A stretch of DNA of 64,000 nt from Ardenticatenaceae bacterium (GCA_020634565.1 JACKBN010000017.1:62001-126000), one strand, 5' to 3'. Positions 44,063 to 53,687 are shown, numbered from the stretch's first letter. Notes: generated by a model from the letters alone, not told the origin. Program-made: numbers and translations.

Positions 44063-45460
44063 TTATGCCGCGTTTAGCTGGTCTTGCAAATAGCCCAGCA
44101 GTTGATCCACACTGACGCGCTCTTGCGCCGTCGTATCCCGATGGCGAACGGTGACGCTGTTCTGCTCCAAGGTCTCAAAATCAATCGTAATGCAAAACGG
44201 CGTGCCGATTTCGTCCTGGTAGTAGTAACGCTTGCCGATGTTGCCCCGATCGTCCCAGGTGGTGGTGTGGTGCTGCGCCACCAGTTCATAGACAGCCTGG
44301 GCTTTTTGCACCAGTTCTGGCTTATTGCGCAAGAGGGGGAATACGGCCGTTTTATACGGCGCTAAATCCGGCTTAAAACGCAAAACCGTGCGCTTGTTTT
44401 CGGCATCGTGCCAGTACGCATCGCACATCAGCATGAGGAAGAGGCGGTTGATGCCCACCGCTGGCTCGATGACGTGCGGCACAAACGTCTTGCCGCTGAA
44501 CGGGTCGGTGTAAGTCAGCTTCGCCCCGGAATGTTCGATGTGCTGCTGCAAATCATAATCCGTGCGGTAAGCCACGCCCCACAGCTCCTTGAAGCCAAAC
44601 GGGAAGCGATAATCCAGGTCGTACGTTTCACGACTGTAATGGCTGCGCTCCTTGTCAGAATGCCGCCGCCAGCGCAGATTTTCCTCGCGCACGCCCAGCG
44701 TGTTGGCCACAAAATCCCACATGCGGTTTTGCCAATCCTGGAACAGTTCCTGCCAATCAGTCTGCTCCGGGTCAAAGAAATATTCAATTTCGGCCTGTTC
44801 AAATTCCAGCGTGCGGAAGACAAACTGCCCGGTGGTGATCTCGTTGCGGAAGCTTTTGCCAATCTGGCCAATGCCAAACGGCAGCTTTACCCGCGATGAA
44901 TCCAGCACTTGCCGGAAGTTGGTGAAGATGCCCTGGGCGGTTTCCCCGCGTAAATACACTTTGGACTTTTCACCTTCGATAGCGCCAACGGCCGTTTCAA
45001 ACAAAATATTAAACGCTTTCGGCTCAGTCACGGGATTACCGTCCGGGCTGAGAATCTTGTTTTCGGCAATGAACGCCCCCATCGCCGCCACATCTAACTC
45101 TTCCACCACCAGTGCAGGCGGATTGGGCTGCTTGGCCAGCCACAGCTCAATCAGATGGTCAGCGCGATACCGCTTGTGCGTTACCTTGTCTTCCACCAAC
45201 GGGTCGGTGAAGGAGGCGACGTGCCCGGAGGCCACCCAGGTTTGTGGATGCAGCAAAATCTGTGAATCCAGGCCGATCATGTCCGCCTTTTTGCGGATCA
45301 TCTCCTGCCACCATTTGTCCTTGATGTTGCGCAAAAGCTCGGTGCCCAGCGGGCCGTAGTCGTAGGAGCTGGCCAGGCCGCCGTAAATTTCGGAGGTTTG
45401 GTAAACAAAGCCGCGCCGCTTGGCCAGCGCGGTGATGGTGTCTAAAGTGAATTCAGTCAT
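44063..45460 (-). CDS. glyS: glycyl-tRNA synthetase (alpha2 class II type)
   Basis: Start ATG 45460, with GGAGAA five bases upstream, gives 465 residues. This is the dimeric eukaryote-like type, shown by GFVYQTSEIYGGLASSYDYG at the start, class II motif 2 FRNEITTGQFVFRTLEFEQAE and motif 3 around EPAVGINRLFLML. It charges tRNA-Gly in the cytoplasm. A T-box leader upstream makes its expression depend on uncharged tRNA-Gly. A longer frame to 45700 runs through that leader and is not coding. Confidence 0.95.
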   Translation of the reverse strand: MTEFTLDTITALAKRRGFVYQTSEIYGGLASSYDYGPLGTELLRNIKDKWWQEMIRKKADMIGLDSQILLHPQTWVASGHVASFTDPLVEDKVTHKRYRADHLIELWLAKQPNPPALVVEELDVAAMGAFIAENKILSPDGNPVTEPKAFNILFETAVGAIEGEKSKVYLRGETAQGIFTNFRQVLDSSRVKLPFGIGQIGKSFRNEITTGQFVFRTLEFEQAEIEYFFDPEQTDWQELFQDWQNRMWDFVANTLGVREENLRWRRHSDKERSHYSRETYDLDYRFPFGFKELWGVAYRTDYDLQQHIEHSGAKLTYTDPFSGKTFVPHVIEPAVGINRLFLMLMCDAYWHDAENKRTVLRFKPDLAPYKTAVFPLLRNKPELVQKAQAVYELVAQHHTTTWDDRGNIGKRYYYQDEIGTPFCITIDFETLEQNSVTVRHRDTTAQERVSVDQLLGYLQDQLNAA

Positions 45461-45473
45461 TGTCTTCTCCCTC

Positions 45474-45530
45474 GTAGCCGCGCATTCTTTGCGCGATTTG
45501 GCGCGGTAAGAAACCGCGGCTACTGCATAA
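45474..45530. repeat. GTAGCCGCGG word repeat between T-box and glyS
   Basis: GTAGCCGCGCATTCTTTGCG and CGCGGTAAGAAACCGCGGCTAC face each other. It lengthens the mRNA between the terminator and the ribosome-binding site. Confidence 0.6.
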
Positions 45531-45532
45531 AT

Positions 45533-45680
45533 AAAAAAATCCCTGCAACACAATAATTGTGTTGCAGGGACGGCTTTTTCAAGTCGCGGTTCCACCCTGC
45601 TTCCGCTTGCCCACATTGGGCTTGCGGCACTTTCTTGGGTTTGCAGCTCCCGCTTGCCAAAGGCGATCATTGCTGCTAGT
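45533..45680 (-). ncRNA. T-box leader of glyS with ultrashort stem I
   Basis: On the minus strand the canonical T-box AGGGTGGAACCGCG is at 45585-45598; its TGGA can pair with the TCCA end of tRNA-Gly. The terminator is a 14-bp stem (45540-45570) followed by seven T. A specifier GGC lies at 45656-45658 inside a short GCAGC/GCTGC stem (45643-45676). Stem III is formed by CCGC-GCCCA and TGGGC-GCGG. Stem I is much shorter than the common 60-100 nt form. Confidence 0.88.
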
Positions 45681-45689
45681 TTTTTTGCC

Positions 45690-45760
45690 ACAGAGGTCAC
45701 AGAGGGTAAAGAGAAATTCTCTTAAATCTCGGTGTTCTCTGTGGCTAATTTTACGGCATG
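45690..45760. repeat. CACAGAG/CTCTGTG inverted repeat
   Basis: CCACAGAGGTCACAGAGGG is mirrored by CGGTGTTCTCTGTGG. It lies between aceK and the T-box leader. Confidence 0.6.
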
Positions 45761-45764
45761 GGGG

Positions 45765-47522
45765 TTAGCTGTCAAGGGTATCGGACGGTTGGGGCAGGCG
45801 GTGTTCGTCGAGATACGGCCGTATCGTAATAATCTCCCCCGCCTCAATGCGCTGCTGCGTTTCCCGCCAAAAATGCACATCCAGCAAATCGCTGTGGTGC
45901 TGCAAAAATGTCTCTTTCACATTGTTGGGCAGCCCCATAAAATGGAGGAACTCTTCAGGAAACACATCCTTTTCACCAATGTGGAACCAGGGTTCGGCCG
46001 CCAGTTCGTCTTCGTAAGTCATCGCCTGAGGAAATTTGCGGAAGTTGCATTCGGTTAACGGCCGTAATTCATCATAATCGTAAAAAACAATGCGCTCATG
46101 CCGCGTCACGCCAAAATTTTTCAGCAGCATGTCCCCGGCAAAAATGTTGGTTACCGCCAAATCTTTAATCGTCTGCCCGTAGTCAATAATGGCGCGATTG
46201 GCTGCCGCTTCATCCGCCTCCTGCAAAAACAGATCCAGTGGCGTCACCTGCCGCTCTACGTAGCCATGATCAACCACCACCAGATTGTTTGCGGCGCTAA
46301 CCGTGTTGGCCGCCACTTCCAGCAGTTCCGCCAGCAGCTCATCGGTGAAACGCTCACGCTTAAACTGCAAAAACTCAAACGATTGGGCATCGATCAGCCG
46401 GCCCGCCCGGTCGTGGCGGAAGACCATCTCGTAATTATTAATGACATCCTGGCGCGTCGTTTTCTTGGGCGGGGCAAAGCGATCTTTGATCAGCTTGAAA
46501 ACAATATCAAAATCGGGCAGGGTAAACACGATCATCACCATACCCCGCTGCCCTGGCGCAATCTCAAACTGCGCTTCTGATTGCTTGAGATGGTTCAGCA
46601 GGTCGCGGTACAGCTCGGTTTTGCCATGTTTATTGTACCCCAGCGAGATATAAATTTCGGCGATGCGCTTGCGGGGCAAAATGGAACGAATGAACTGAAC
46701 GAGGGCAGACGGCCGTTCCACCATCACATGAAAATACGCCCGGGCAAAGCTAAACAAGATGCTCACGCTGTTTTCGTCTAGCAGCACCGCATCAATAAAG
46801 ATGCCCTTGCGCCCTTGTAGCAGCACCAGTGCCAGCGGAATCAAGCCCTGCGGCGTGTACATTCGCCCAATCAAATAGGCGCCCTTTCCCCGGAAGAACA
46901 ATGATTTCACCACATCAATGCGGTAAACCGAGGTTTGTTGTGCCTGCAAAAAGCAGGCAACCCGCTCACTGATTTGGCGGCAATCCTCTGCAAAGTCAGC
47001 AAAAGGCACCTGAAGCTGGCAGGCCAACAGGATTTGCGTGGTAGTCTCTTCCAGGTCGTCGGGATAATAAGTTGTGTACAATGATTGAGGATCAGTTAAA
47101 GGCGGCAGGTCAAAATCTGGATCAACAAACTCAATTTGGGCATCCACGCCCACGGTGGTGAAAATGCGGCGCGTAATCGAGTTGAAGAATGTTTCAGCCA
47201 GCTCCCAATCGGCCTTCTCGCCAATCAGCCCAGAATACACAGCCTTCATGCTCACCCACACCATCTTGCGCGTCAGCCGCTCCCCCAGCAGTTCCTGCAC
47301 CATCACCACCACGCGATCCACAATTTGGCGGTACAGGTTTAGCCGCTCCAGCGCATCGGCACGTTGGGCGTGCCAATCTTGCTGCTCAAAACGCTGCTGC
47401 GCCTGGCAAGTAATCTCGCGAAAACGGCGGCAGTAGCGAGCATAGCCATCATAAATTTGCCGCGCGGCCAAATTGGCCAGTCGGCTGTCAGTTAGACGAG
47501 AGGCAGGGGAAATGGGTGGCAT
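45765..47522 (-). CDS. aceK: isocitrate dehydrogenase kinase/phosphatase
   Basis: From ATG 47522 the protein has 585 residues, close to the 578 of E. coli AceK; a TTG at 47558 would add 12. The N-terminal regulatory domain (IYDGYARYCRRFREIT) leads to the kinase part with FRGKGAYLIGRM and later LPRKRIAEIYISLGYNKHGKTE, both AceK hallmarks. AceK switches isocitrate dehydrogenase off by phosphorylation when the glyoxylate shunt is needed. It is the last gene of the minus-strand block, after the Liv transporter and acyl-CoA genes. Confidence 0.92.
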   Translation of the reverse strand: MPPISPASRLTDSRLANLAARQIYDGYARYCRRFREITCQAQQRFEQQDWHAQRADALERLNLYRQIVDRVVVMVQELLGERLTRKMVWVSMKAVYSGLIGEKADWELAETFFNSITRRIFTTVGVDAQIEFVDPDFDLPPLTDPQSLYTTYYPDDLEETTTQILLACQLQVPFADFAEDCRQISERVACFLQAQQTSVYRIDVVKSLFFRGKGAYLIGRMYTPQGLIPLALVLLQGRKGIFIDAVLLDENSVSILFSFARAYFHVMVERPSALVQFIRSILPRKRIAEIYISLGYNKHGKTELYRDLLNHLKQSEAQFEIAPGQRGMVMIVFTLPDFDIVFKLIKDRFAPPKKTTRQDVINNYEMVFRHDRAGRLIDAQSFEFLQFKRERFTDELLAELLEVAANTVSAANNLVVVDHGYVERQVTPLDLFLQEADEAAANRAIIDYGQTIKDLAVTNIFAGDMLLKNFGVTRHERIVFYDYDELRPLTECNFRKFPQAMTYEDELAAEPWFHIGEKDVFPEEFLHFMGLPNNVKETFLQHHSDLLDVHFWRETQQRIEAGEIITIRPYLDEHRLPQPSDTLDS

Positions 47523-47599
47523 GCTGGCATTGTAAAAGCAGTCACGCAGATCGGACAAGTACTAAAAATCACATTGTTCCGGCAAAAGAGAATTTTGCG

Positions 47600-48697
47600 C
47601 TATGTTTTTGCTGGCTCCTTGGTGAGACCCAACATTTTCTTCAACCGCTCGCGCCCTTTGGCAATCTCCAGGCTGCGCAGCCGCCAGGTTCCCACAATGC
47701 CGTAGGGCAAAAAGAGAACGATGGACACATAAATCGCGCCGAGCAAGAAGTTAGCTGCATCGCCAAACCAACGGTCCAGGAAGAACTCCAGCAGCCGGAA
47801 AACGGCCGCTCCCACCAATGCACCGCTCAACGTCCCTACCCCACCAATCAAAATGATGAGCAGCGCCGAGACGGTCCAGCCCAGGCTGGCTACATTGGGG
47901 CTGACGATGGGTTGGTGAATGGTGTGGAAGAATCCGGCCAGAACGGCCGTTAATGAAGCCACCACCAGTGCCACCAGCTTGAACAAGAAAGTGTTGTAGC
48001 CCAGCATCAACGCCCGATCTTCATTCTCACGGATGGCAATGCACACGCGCCCCGTAGGCGAGTCCACAAAACGACGGTAAATCAGATACACCAAAAACGT
48101 GGTCACCAGCGTCAGCAAATAAAGCTGAAAACGAGCCGTGTTGGTGTTGAGCCACTCAGGGGCAATCACACCCTGCAACCCCACATCAGCACCGGTCCAT
48201 TCCACCATTTCAGTGGATTGCACCACAATGTGAAAGACCGACGCTAAGCCCAACGTCACCAGAGCAAAGGTGATGCCTTTAACGCGCGGCAGCACCACCC
48301 CAAACAGCAGCGCCTGCACCACGGCCACCACAATCAACCCCAAAAGCGTTTGCCCGGCTCCCCAGCCAAAATTTTTGAAAGCGATACCGGTAAAGTACGC
48401 GCCGGAGGCAAAAAACATGGCATGGCCAAACGAGAGCAGACCCGTCACGCCCAAAATCAAATCATAGCTGAGGGCGTAAATGGCCAGAATAAACACCTCG
48501 ATCAGCAAACCCTGCATGAATTTGGCGTTGCCCGCCTCATTGGCCAGCACAGATCCAATAGATTGGCCTTCGACCAGGGCCAGCAAAAAGGGAAAGAGGA
48601 GCAGAAGTAAGAGCAGGCCCAACAGCCCGCGATTGGCGGCAAACCAGCCAGCCAAACTTGTTTTTTCAGTTGTGCGGTTGGCTACAGTTGATTGCAT
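47600..48697 (-). CDS. livM: branched-chain amino acid type ABC permease LivM
   Basis: The 365-residue membrane protein has about nine helices and the LivM pattern YDLILGVTGLLSFGHAMFFASGAY and the coupling loop around RENEDRALMLGYN. It pairs with the LivH gene upstream. The cargo is probably an organic acid or amino acid, given the CoA ligases in the same block. Confidence 0.88.
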   Translation of the reverse strand: MQSTVANRTTEKTSLAGWFAANRGLLGLLLLLLLFPFLLALVEGQSIGSVLANEAGNAKFMQGLLIEVFILAIYALSYDLILGVTGLLSFGHAMFFASGAYFTGIAFKNFGWGAGQTLLGLIVVAVVQALLFGVVLPRVKGITFALVTLGLASVFHIVVQSTEMVEWTGADVGLQGVIAPEWLNTNTARFQLYLLTLVTTFLVYLIYRRFVDSPTGRVCIAIRENEDRALMLGYNTFLFKLVALVVASLTAVLAGFFHTIHQPIVSPNVASLGWTVSALLIILIGGVGTLSGALVGAAVFRLLEFFLDRWFGDAANFLLGAIYVSIVLFLPYGIVGTWRLRSLEIAKGRERLKKMLGLTKEPAKT

Positions 48698-48757
48698 TCA
48701 AATTCTCCGCAAAATGCGTAACTGCGTAATTAGATAATTACTCAATTACATTGCTTT

Positions 48758-50314
48758 CTATTCATTCCGCCCAAATAACCCTTGGGGCAAGATGAGCAAA
48801 ATAATGACCATCAGCAGCACGGTGGAGGCAGGCACCAGCGGCGGCGATGGCTTGAACGGTTCGGCCAAAAAGGGCAGATTAATGCCAATCTGGCCATATT
48901 TAATGATAAATTGCTGCAACAGCCCCACCAAAATCGCCCCAGCCGCCGCGCCGGGGAAGCTGGTAAGCCCACCAATAGCCAGAGCAATCAGGGCCAACAG
49001 CAGCAGTCGGGTGCCCATGTCGGTGGATAGGCCGATTGACGGGGCAGCCAGCACGCCACCCAGCGTAGCCAGCGCCACACCCATGGCAAAGACGAAGGTG
49101 AACACCTGGCGCACGTTGATGCCCAGCGCCTCAACCATTTCGCTGTCTTGCACACCGGCGCGAATGATCATGCCGATGCGGGTGCGCTGCAAAATGAGCC
49201 AGACCAGCGCCAACACAATCAGCCCAACCAGGATGATGAACACTTCATTGTAGGTACGAATACGGCCGTCAAACAAAATAATCGTTGAGCATTGGTGGGC
49301 AATCAAATCGCCAAAGGTAGTTGCCGGGCAGCCATCGCCGCTGCCGTTGAACAGCGCAGCTTTGGGCATGGTAAATTCCGGGCGCCCCCAGATAGCGCGA
49401 ACCACCTCAATGACAATAAAGCTCAGCCCCAGGGTGATCATCAGTTGGTAGATGGGACGGTCGTATAACGGCCGTATCAACACCACCTCAATCAAACCCC
49501 CAATTACAAAACCCAGCCCCGTGGCCACGGCCATCGCCACAAAAAAGCGCGCCGTGGTGCTGATATTCAGCAAAAAGTTGGTGATGTTGGAGTTCACAAA
49601 AAATGTGACCAGACCAAGCACCAGCAAAACGGCCGCTGTAATCCACGTACTGCGCGAAATGTAGCGGTTAACGGTGCCCGCCTGCTGCCGCAGCCCAAAC
49701 CCGGCAATTGCCAGCCCCAGCAGCGATCCCCCAATCAACGTGCCGAGCAATCCCAAGGGCCAACCCGCCGCGGGTGGCATGGTGTTTAGCACCAGGTTGT
49801 CCTGGCTTAACGCCAGCGAGTAGGTGATGGGGCTTTCCGCGTACACATCCGGGTTCCAGATGGCCAGGGGGAAGCGAGCGTAAGCGATCCACAGCAGCCC
49901 AGCGCCCAAAATCAGGGCCAGCCAGGGCCAGATACGCGCCTGCTTTTGCAAAAATGGCACCTTTTGAATCCAGACCCGCCACACCGGCAGCAGCACAAAG
50001 CCCACAATCGTCAGCAGCAGCGGGGACAAAATATCCACAAACGTGTCGGGACGCACAAACACCGTCCAGCCCACATACGCGCCCACCATAAACATCTCGC
50101 CATGTGCCAGATTAAGCACGTCCATCAAGCCCAAAATTAGCGACAAACCCGCAGCCACCAAGAAGGTGATCATGCCTACGCTCAGCCCGCGCAAAATGGT
50201 GATGACCCAATCTTCGGTTTCCATGCCTTGAACGGCCGTAAAAAACAAAAACGCCAACACCGCCAGCGTAATCAACCGCGTCCGGTTTGCCTTTAATGTG
50301 CCTAGTACATCCAT
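48758..50314 (-). CDS. livH: branched-chain amino acid type ABC permease LivH with a large insertion
   Basis: LivH features include GLSLILGLMDVLNLAHGEMFM near 56-76 and the C-terminal coupling loop QDSEMVEALGINV. The protein is 518 residues, whereas LivH is usually about 300. The additional part lies mainly in about residues 85-270 and adds several membrane segments and soluble loops. The frame is unbroken and the insertion is not low-complexity. It may be specific to this transporter lineage. Confidence 0.85.
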   Translation of the reverse strand: MDVLGTLKANRTRLITLAVLAFLFFTAVQGMETEDWVITILRGLSVGMITFLVAAGLSLILGLMDVLNLAHGEMFMVGAYVGWTVFVRPDTFVDILSPLLLTIVGFVLLPVWRVWIQKVPFLQKQARIWPWLALILGAGLLWIAYARFPLAIWNPDVYAESPITYSLALSQDNLVLNTMPPAAGWPLGLLGTLIGGSLLGLAIAGFGLRQQAGTVNRYISRSTWITAAVLLVLGLVTFFVNSNITNFLLNISTTARFFVAMAVATGLGFVIGGLIEVVLIRPLYDRPIYQLMITLGLSFIVIEVVRAIWGRPEFTMPKAALFNGSGDGCPATTFGDLIAHQCSTIILFDGRIRTYNEVFIILVGLIVLALVWLILQRTRIGMIIRAGVQDSEMVEALGINVRQVFTFVFAMGVALATLGGVLAAPSIGLSTDMGTRLLLLALIALAIGGLTSFPGAAAGAILVGLLQQFIIKYGQIGINLPFLAEPFKPSPPLVPASTVLLMVIILLILPQGLFGRNE

Positions 50315-50329
50315 GTTTTCTCCGTAATC

Positions 50330-50398
50330 AGTGAACGGTAATTGGTAATTGGTAATTGGCTAACAACTACTCACCCGTTCACCTTGTCACCTTGTCAT
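50330..50398. repeat. GGTAATTGG and TTCACCTTGTCACC word repeats
   Basis: GGTAATTGGTAATTGGTAATTGG is followed by CACCCGTTCACCTTGTCACCTTGTCA. It lies between livF and livH. Confidence 0.6.
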
Positions 50399-50400
50399 TC

Positions 50401-51108
50401 CTACGCTGCGCCCAAATACCGGTGAATGGTCGCCTTGTCCTGCACCAGATCAGCCATCAGGCCATGCTGTACAGAATGTCCTTCGTCAATAATCACATAT
50501 CGCTGCGCCAGCTTGCTGGCCACCACAAAATTTTGCTCCACCAGCAGCACGGTAGACTGTGCCGAAAGCTGCTGAATGGCGGCCATCATCTGCTCGATGA
50601 TTACCGGGGCCAACCCTTCGCTCGGTTCGTCAATGAGCAGCAGTTCGTTATCCGGCACCAGGGCGCGAGCCACGGCCAGCATCTGCTGCTGCCCACCCGA
50701 TAGATTGGTGCCCGGCAGCTTAATCAGCCGCTTCAAATCAGGGAACAGCTCAAAGATGAACTGCTCCTTGCGCTCAAAATCACCCTTCTTTCGCTCAGCG
50801 ATGCGCAAATTTTCCAGCACGCTCAAATCACGAAAAATGGCACGATGTTCCGGCACAAAGCCAATGCCCAATGCCGCAATGTCAAAGCTGCGTCGTCCCT
50901 GAATTGGATGACCCTTGAACAACACAGCCCCTTCGCGCGGCGGCGTCAACCCCAAAATGGATTTAAGCGTGGTTGTTTTGCCTGCCCCGTTACGCCCCAG
51001 CAGCGCCGTAATGCTCCCCTGCGGGACTGTCAGCGACACACCTTCCAAAATATGAAACTGACCAATAAAGGTGTGAATGTTGGAGACTTCTAAAAGATTT
51101 TCCATCAA
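50401..51108 (-). CDS. livF: Liv-type ABC transporter ATPase LivF
   Basis: The 235-residue ABC ATPase has Walker A GRNGAGKTT, signature LSGGQQQML and Walker B LLLIDEPSEGLAP, the standard LivF features. It acts with LivG, LivH and LivM. Confidence 0.9.
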   Translation of the reverse strand: MMENLLEVSNIHTFIGQFHILEGVSLTVPQGSITALLGRNGAGKTTTLKSILGLTPPREGAVLFKGHPIQGRRSFDIAALGIGFVPEHRAIFRDLSVLENLRIAERKKGDFERKEQFIFELFPDLKRLIKLPGTNLSGGQQQMLAVARALVPDNELLLIDEPSEGLAPVIIEQMMAAIQQLSAQSTVLLVEQNFVVASKLAQRYVIIDEGHSVQHGLMADLVQDKATIHRYLGAA

Positions 51109-51183
51109 TGATTCCAGGTTAAATAATTACAAAAGGCTTTCGCCCGTCATGTCCGCCTGCGCGAATGTGACAGAGCAAGCTTG

Positions 51184-51963
51184 TTAGTTGGCAACGGCCG
51201 TATCCTCATACAAATGACCCAAATACGCCGTCTGCACCGTCTCGTTGGCCGAAATTTCCGCCGGGCTGCCCTCAGCCAACACCGCACCGTGATGCATCAC
51301 CGTGATCGTGTCCGACACGCTCATCACCACATTCATGTTGTGTTCCACCAACATCACGGTTTTGTGCCCCGCTTCCTGAATTTTCTGAATGAGGGCCATT
51401 AACTCCGGCACCTGCTCCGAAGCCATACCCGCTGTCGGCTCATCCAGCAGCAGAATTTCCGGGTCTGGGGCCAAAATCATGCCCAGCTCCAGCTTACGCT
51501 GCGCGCCATGGGGCAACGTACGCGCGGGCAGCAGCGCCTCATTGACCAGCCCCACCTGCTCCACCACTTCCCAGGCCCGTGCCTCATACTTGGGAAAAGC
51601 ACGATACGAGCGAAACAGGCGAAAACTATCTTTGCCCAACGCCTGGGCCGCCAAACGAATGTTTTCCAGCACCGTCAGATTCGGAAAGATATTGGTAATC
51701 TGGAAAGAACGGCCGATTCCCATGTGCACCGTTTTGTACAGCGGCATATTTGTGATGTCCTTACCCCGCAGCAGCACCTTGCCGCTGGTAGGCGGAATAT
51801 TGCCGCTCAGCAAGTTAAAAAACGTTGTTTTCCCCGCCCCATTTGGCCCAATGATGGAATGCAGCGATCCGGCCTTTACCTGAAGACTCACATCAGCCAC
51901 GGCCACCAACGCTCCAAATTCCCGTCGGAGATTCTGCGCTTCCAGAATAATTTCGTTTGGCAT
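51184..51963 (-). CDS. livG: Liv-type ABC transporter ATPase LivG
   Basis: The 259-residue ABC ATPase has Walker A GPNGAGKTT, LivG-type GIGRSFQITNIFPNLTV and Walker B ILLLDEPTAGM. The signature region reads LPHGAQRKLELGM, the usual LivG variant with HGAQR. Confidence 0.9.
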   Translation of the reverse strand: MPNEIILEAQNLRREFGALVAVADVSLQVKAGSLHSIIGPNGAGKTTFFNLLSGNIPPTSGKVLLRGKDITNMPLYKTVHMGIGRSFQITNIFPNLTVLENIRLAAQALGKDSFRLFRSYRAFPKYEARAWEVVEQVGLVNEALLPARTLPHGAQRKLELGMILAPDPEILLLDEPTAGMASEQVPELMALIQKIQEAGHKTVMLVEHNMNVVMSVSDTITVMHHGAVLAEGSPAEISANETVQTAYLGHLYEDTAVAN

Positions 51964-51972
51964 CTCTTTTTC

Positions 51973-52047
51973 CTGAAGGGGTGAAAGGGTGAACAGGTGA
52001 AGGGATGAGTCTTGTCACCCCTTCATCCTGTCACCCCCTCACCTTGT
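51973..52047. repeat. GGTGAAGG/CCTTCACC word repeat
   Basis: GGGGTGAAAGGGTGAACAGG is mirrored by CACCCCTTCATCCTGTCACC. It lies between livK and livG. Confidence 0.6.
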
Positions 52048-52049
52048 CA

Positions 52050-53576
52050 TTATTCGCCGCTCAGGCTGCCAACTGGCAAATCACCACAGCGGTCTACCAA
52101 CTCGTCTGGCAGCAGACAGGGTACGTCTGGCCGGTTGGTTTCTACAAGTTCGTAATAGTTGAATTCCGGATCGTCCACATTCAGCAAAGTAACGATGTAC
52201 ATATCCTGAATGGCAACATGATCCTCAGGACGAATGTAAATGGTACCCTTCGGTCCTTCAAACTCCATGCCTTCCATGGCGTCGATGAGCGCAGCAGAGC
52301 TGGTGTCGCCAGCCGTTGCCTTCAGGGCCTCGACGATCATGATAGCGGCATTGGCAGCATCCGCATCAAACAGGTCCGGGAAGGTGCCAAATTGCGCCTG
52401 GGTTTGTTCTACCAGCCAATCATTGATTTCATTGTCTGGCAAAGCATAGTGATACAGGATACCACTGGTGGAGCCAATGGCATTGCTGAAGAAGGCCGGC
52501 ATAACCACGTTGTCCACAAAACCAGCGGCCAACGGAACTTCGTCCGCAGCGCCAGAGTCGATGTACGCCTGGTAGAGCGGCACAAAGCCACCGCCAGCCC
52601 AGGTTACCAGGAAGGCCTGCGCACCACTATCAACGGCACCCAAAACCTCATCCATGTATGGGGTGAAGTCGGTGGTGTCTGCTGGAGCAAAGATGTCGTC
52701 TACAACAAATTCGCCGCCAAACAGGGTACAGGCATCACGGAAAGCTTGAGCGCCACCGTAACCAAAGGAGTAGTCGGGAGCAATCTGCACAAAGCTGCTG
52801 TATTGGGTCGTCAGGTATTCACAGATATTTACTGCATCCTGGTAATTGTTACGGCTGGTGCGGAAGGTGTACTCGTTGAAGGTCACGCCAGTGATGTCAT
52901 TGGCGGCGGCAGGTGCCACAACCAGAACTACATCATTTTCACGAGCCAGCTCTTGCAGGGTAGCCGTAGCGCCGGAGCTAACGGTACCAACCAGAATGTC
53001 TACGCCTTCTACTTCGATCAGTTCACGACCTACAGTAGCGGTGGTTTCTGGGTTGCTCTGGTCATCACGCTTGAAGACCTGAATTTCACAGCCGTCCATC
53101 ATGTAAGAAGTATAGCCATCGCCTTCGGTGCCAGCAGCACCCGTTGCATATTCCATGCCAAGCGGGAAACCACGCAGCACGTGTGCGCCGTAGATAGCCA
53201 GGGCACCCGTTTCGTCGGTGATCAGACCCACTTTAATTGGTTCTTCGCAGGTCAGTTCGCCCATGGCTTCTTCATCCATTGCTTCTTCTTCGGCCATGTC
53301 TTCGGCATCTTCCTCAGCCATATCTTCTTCACCACCATCGGTGGCTTCTTCCACGGCTGCTTCTAGCGTCGGCTGAATTTCTTCAGCAGCGGCTTCCAAG
53401 GTTGGCTGAATTTCTTCAGCGGCTGCTTCCAAGGTGGGTGCCAGCGTTTCGGCAGCATCCTGCACCTGCTCGGCGGCATCGTTAATGGCTTCTTCGGTGG
53501 CCGCATCACAGGCGGACAGCACAAAAGAGAGGCCCAACAGCATAACCAGTAAAACTAAAAGTGTACGACGTTTCAT
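52050..53576 (-). CDS. livK: Liv-type substrate-binding lipoprotein
   Basis: Start ATG 53576 follows GGAGGAAAG. The 508-residue protein has a lipoprotein signal ending LSAC, then a low-complexity linker with repeats of EEIQPTLEAA and a Met-Glu-rich stretch (about 25-110). The periplasmic-binding fold follows (about 115-490), beginning EPIKVGLITDETGALAIYG. It would capture a ligand for the LivHMGF membrane complex. The long acidic tether is unusual. Confidence 0.88.
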   Translation of the reverse strand: MKRRTLLVLLVMLLGLSFVLSACDAATEEAINDAAEQVQDAAETLAPTLEAAAEEIQPTLEAAAEEIQPTLEAAVEEATDGGEEDMAEEDAEDMAEEEAMDEEAMGELTCEEPIKVGLITDETGALAIYGAHVLRGFPLGMEYATGAAGTEGDGYTSYMMDGCEIQVFKRDDQSNPETTATVGRELIEVEGVDILVGTVSSGATATLQELARENDVVLVVAPAAANDITGVTFNEYTFRTSRNNYQDAVNICEYLTTQYSSFVQIAPDYSFGYGGAQAFRDACTLFGGEFVVDDIFAPADTTDFTPYMDEVLGAVDSGAQAFLVTWAGGGFVPLYQAYIDSGAADEVPLAAGFVDNVVMPAFFSNAIGSTSGILYHYALPDNEINDWLVEQTQAQFGTFPDLFDADAANAAIMIVEALKATAGDTSSAALIDAMEGMEFEGPKGTIYIRPEDHVAIQDMYIVTLLNVDDPEFNYYELVETNRPDVPCLLPDELVDRCGDLPVGSLSGE

Positions 53577-53687
53577 ATTTTTCTTTCCTCCAGATATTTC
53601 ACGTTTTGGGATGAAACTTTTTTCGATCAGTGTAGATTTTCCTTCCTGTTTGAGACTCATTTCATAAACACCTCCGTTGAGACATTT

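Noticed and set aside
45461..45700. N-terminal extension of glycyl-tRNA synthetase
   Set aside because: The frame is open but it crosses the T-box, terminator and a repeat. The ATG at 45460 has a good ribosome-binding site and matches the family start.
52005..53366. Long open frame of 453 codons on the plus strand opposite livK
   Set aside because: livK has a lipoprotein signal, a good ribosome-binding site and a clear family. The opposite frame has no recognisable domain and exists because of codon bias.
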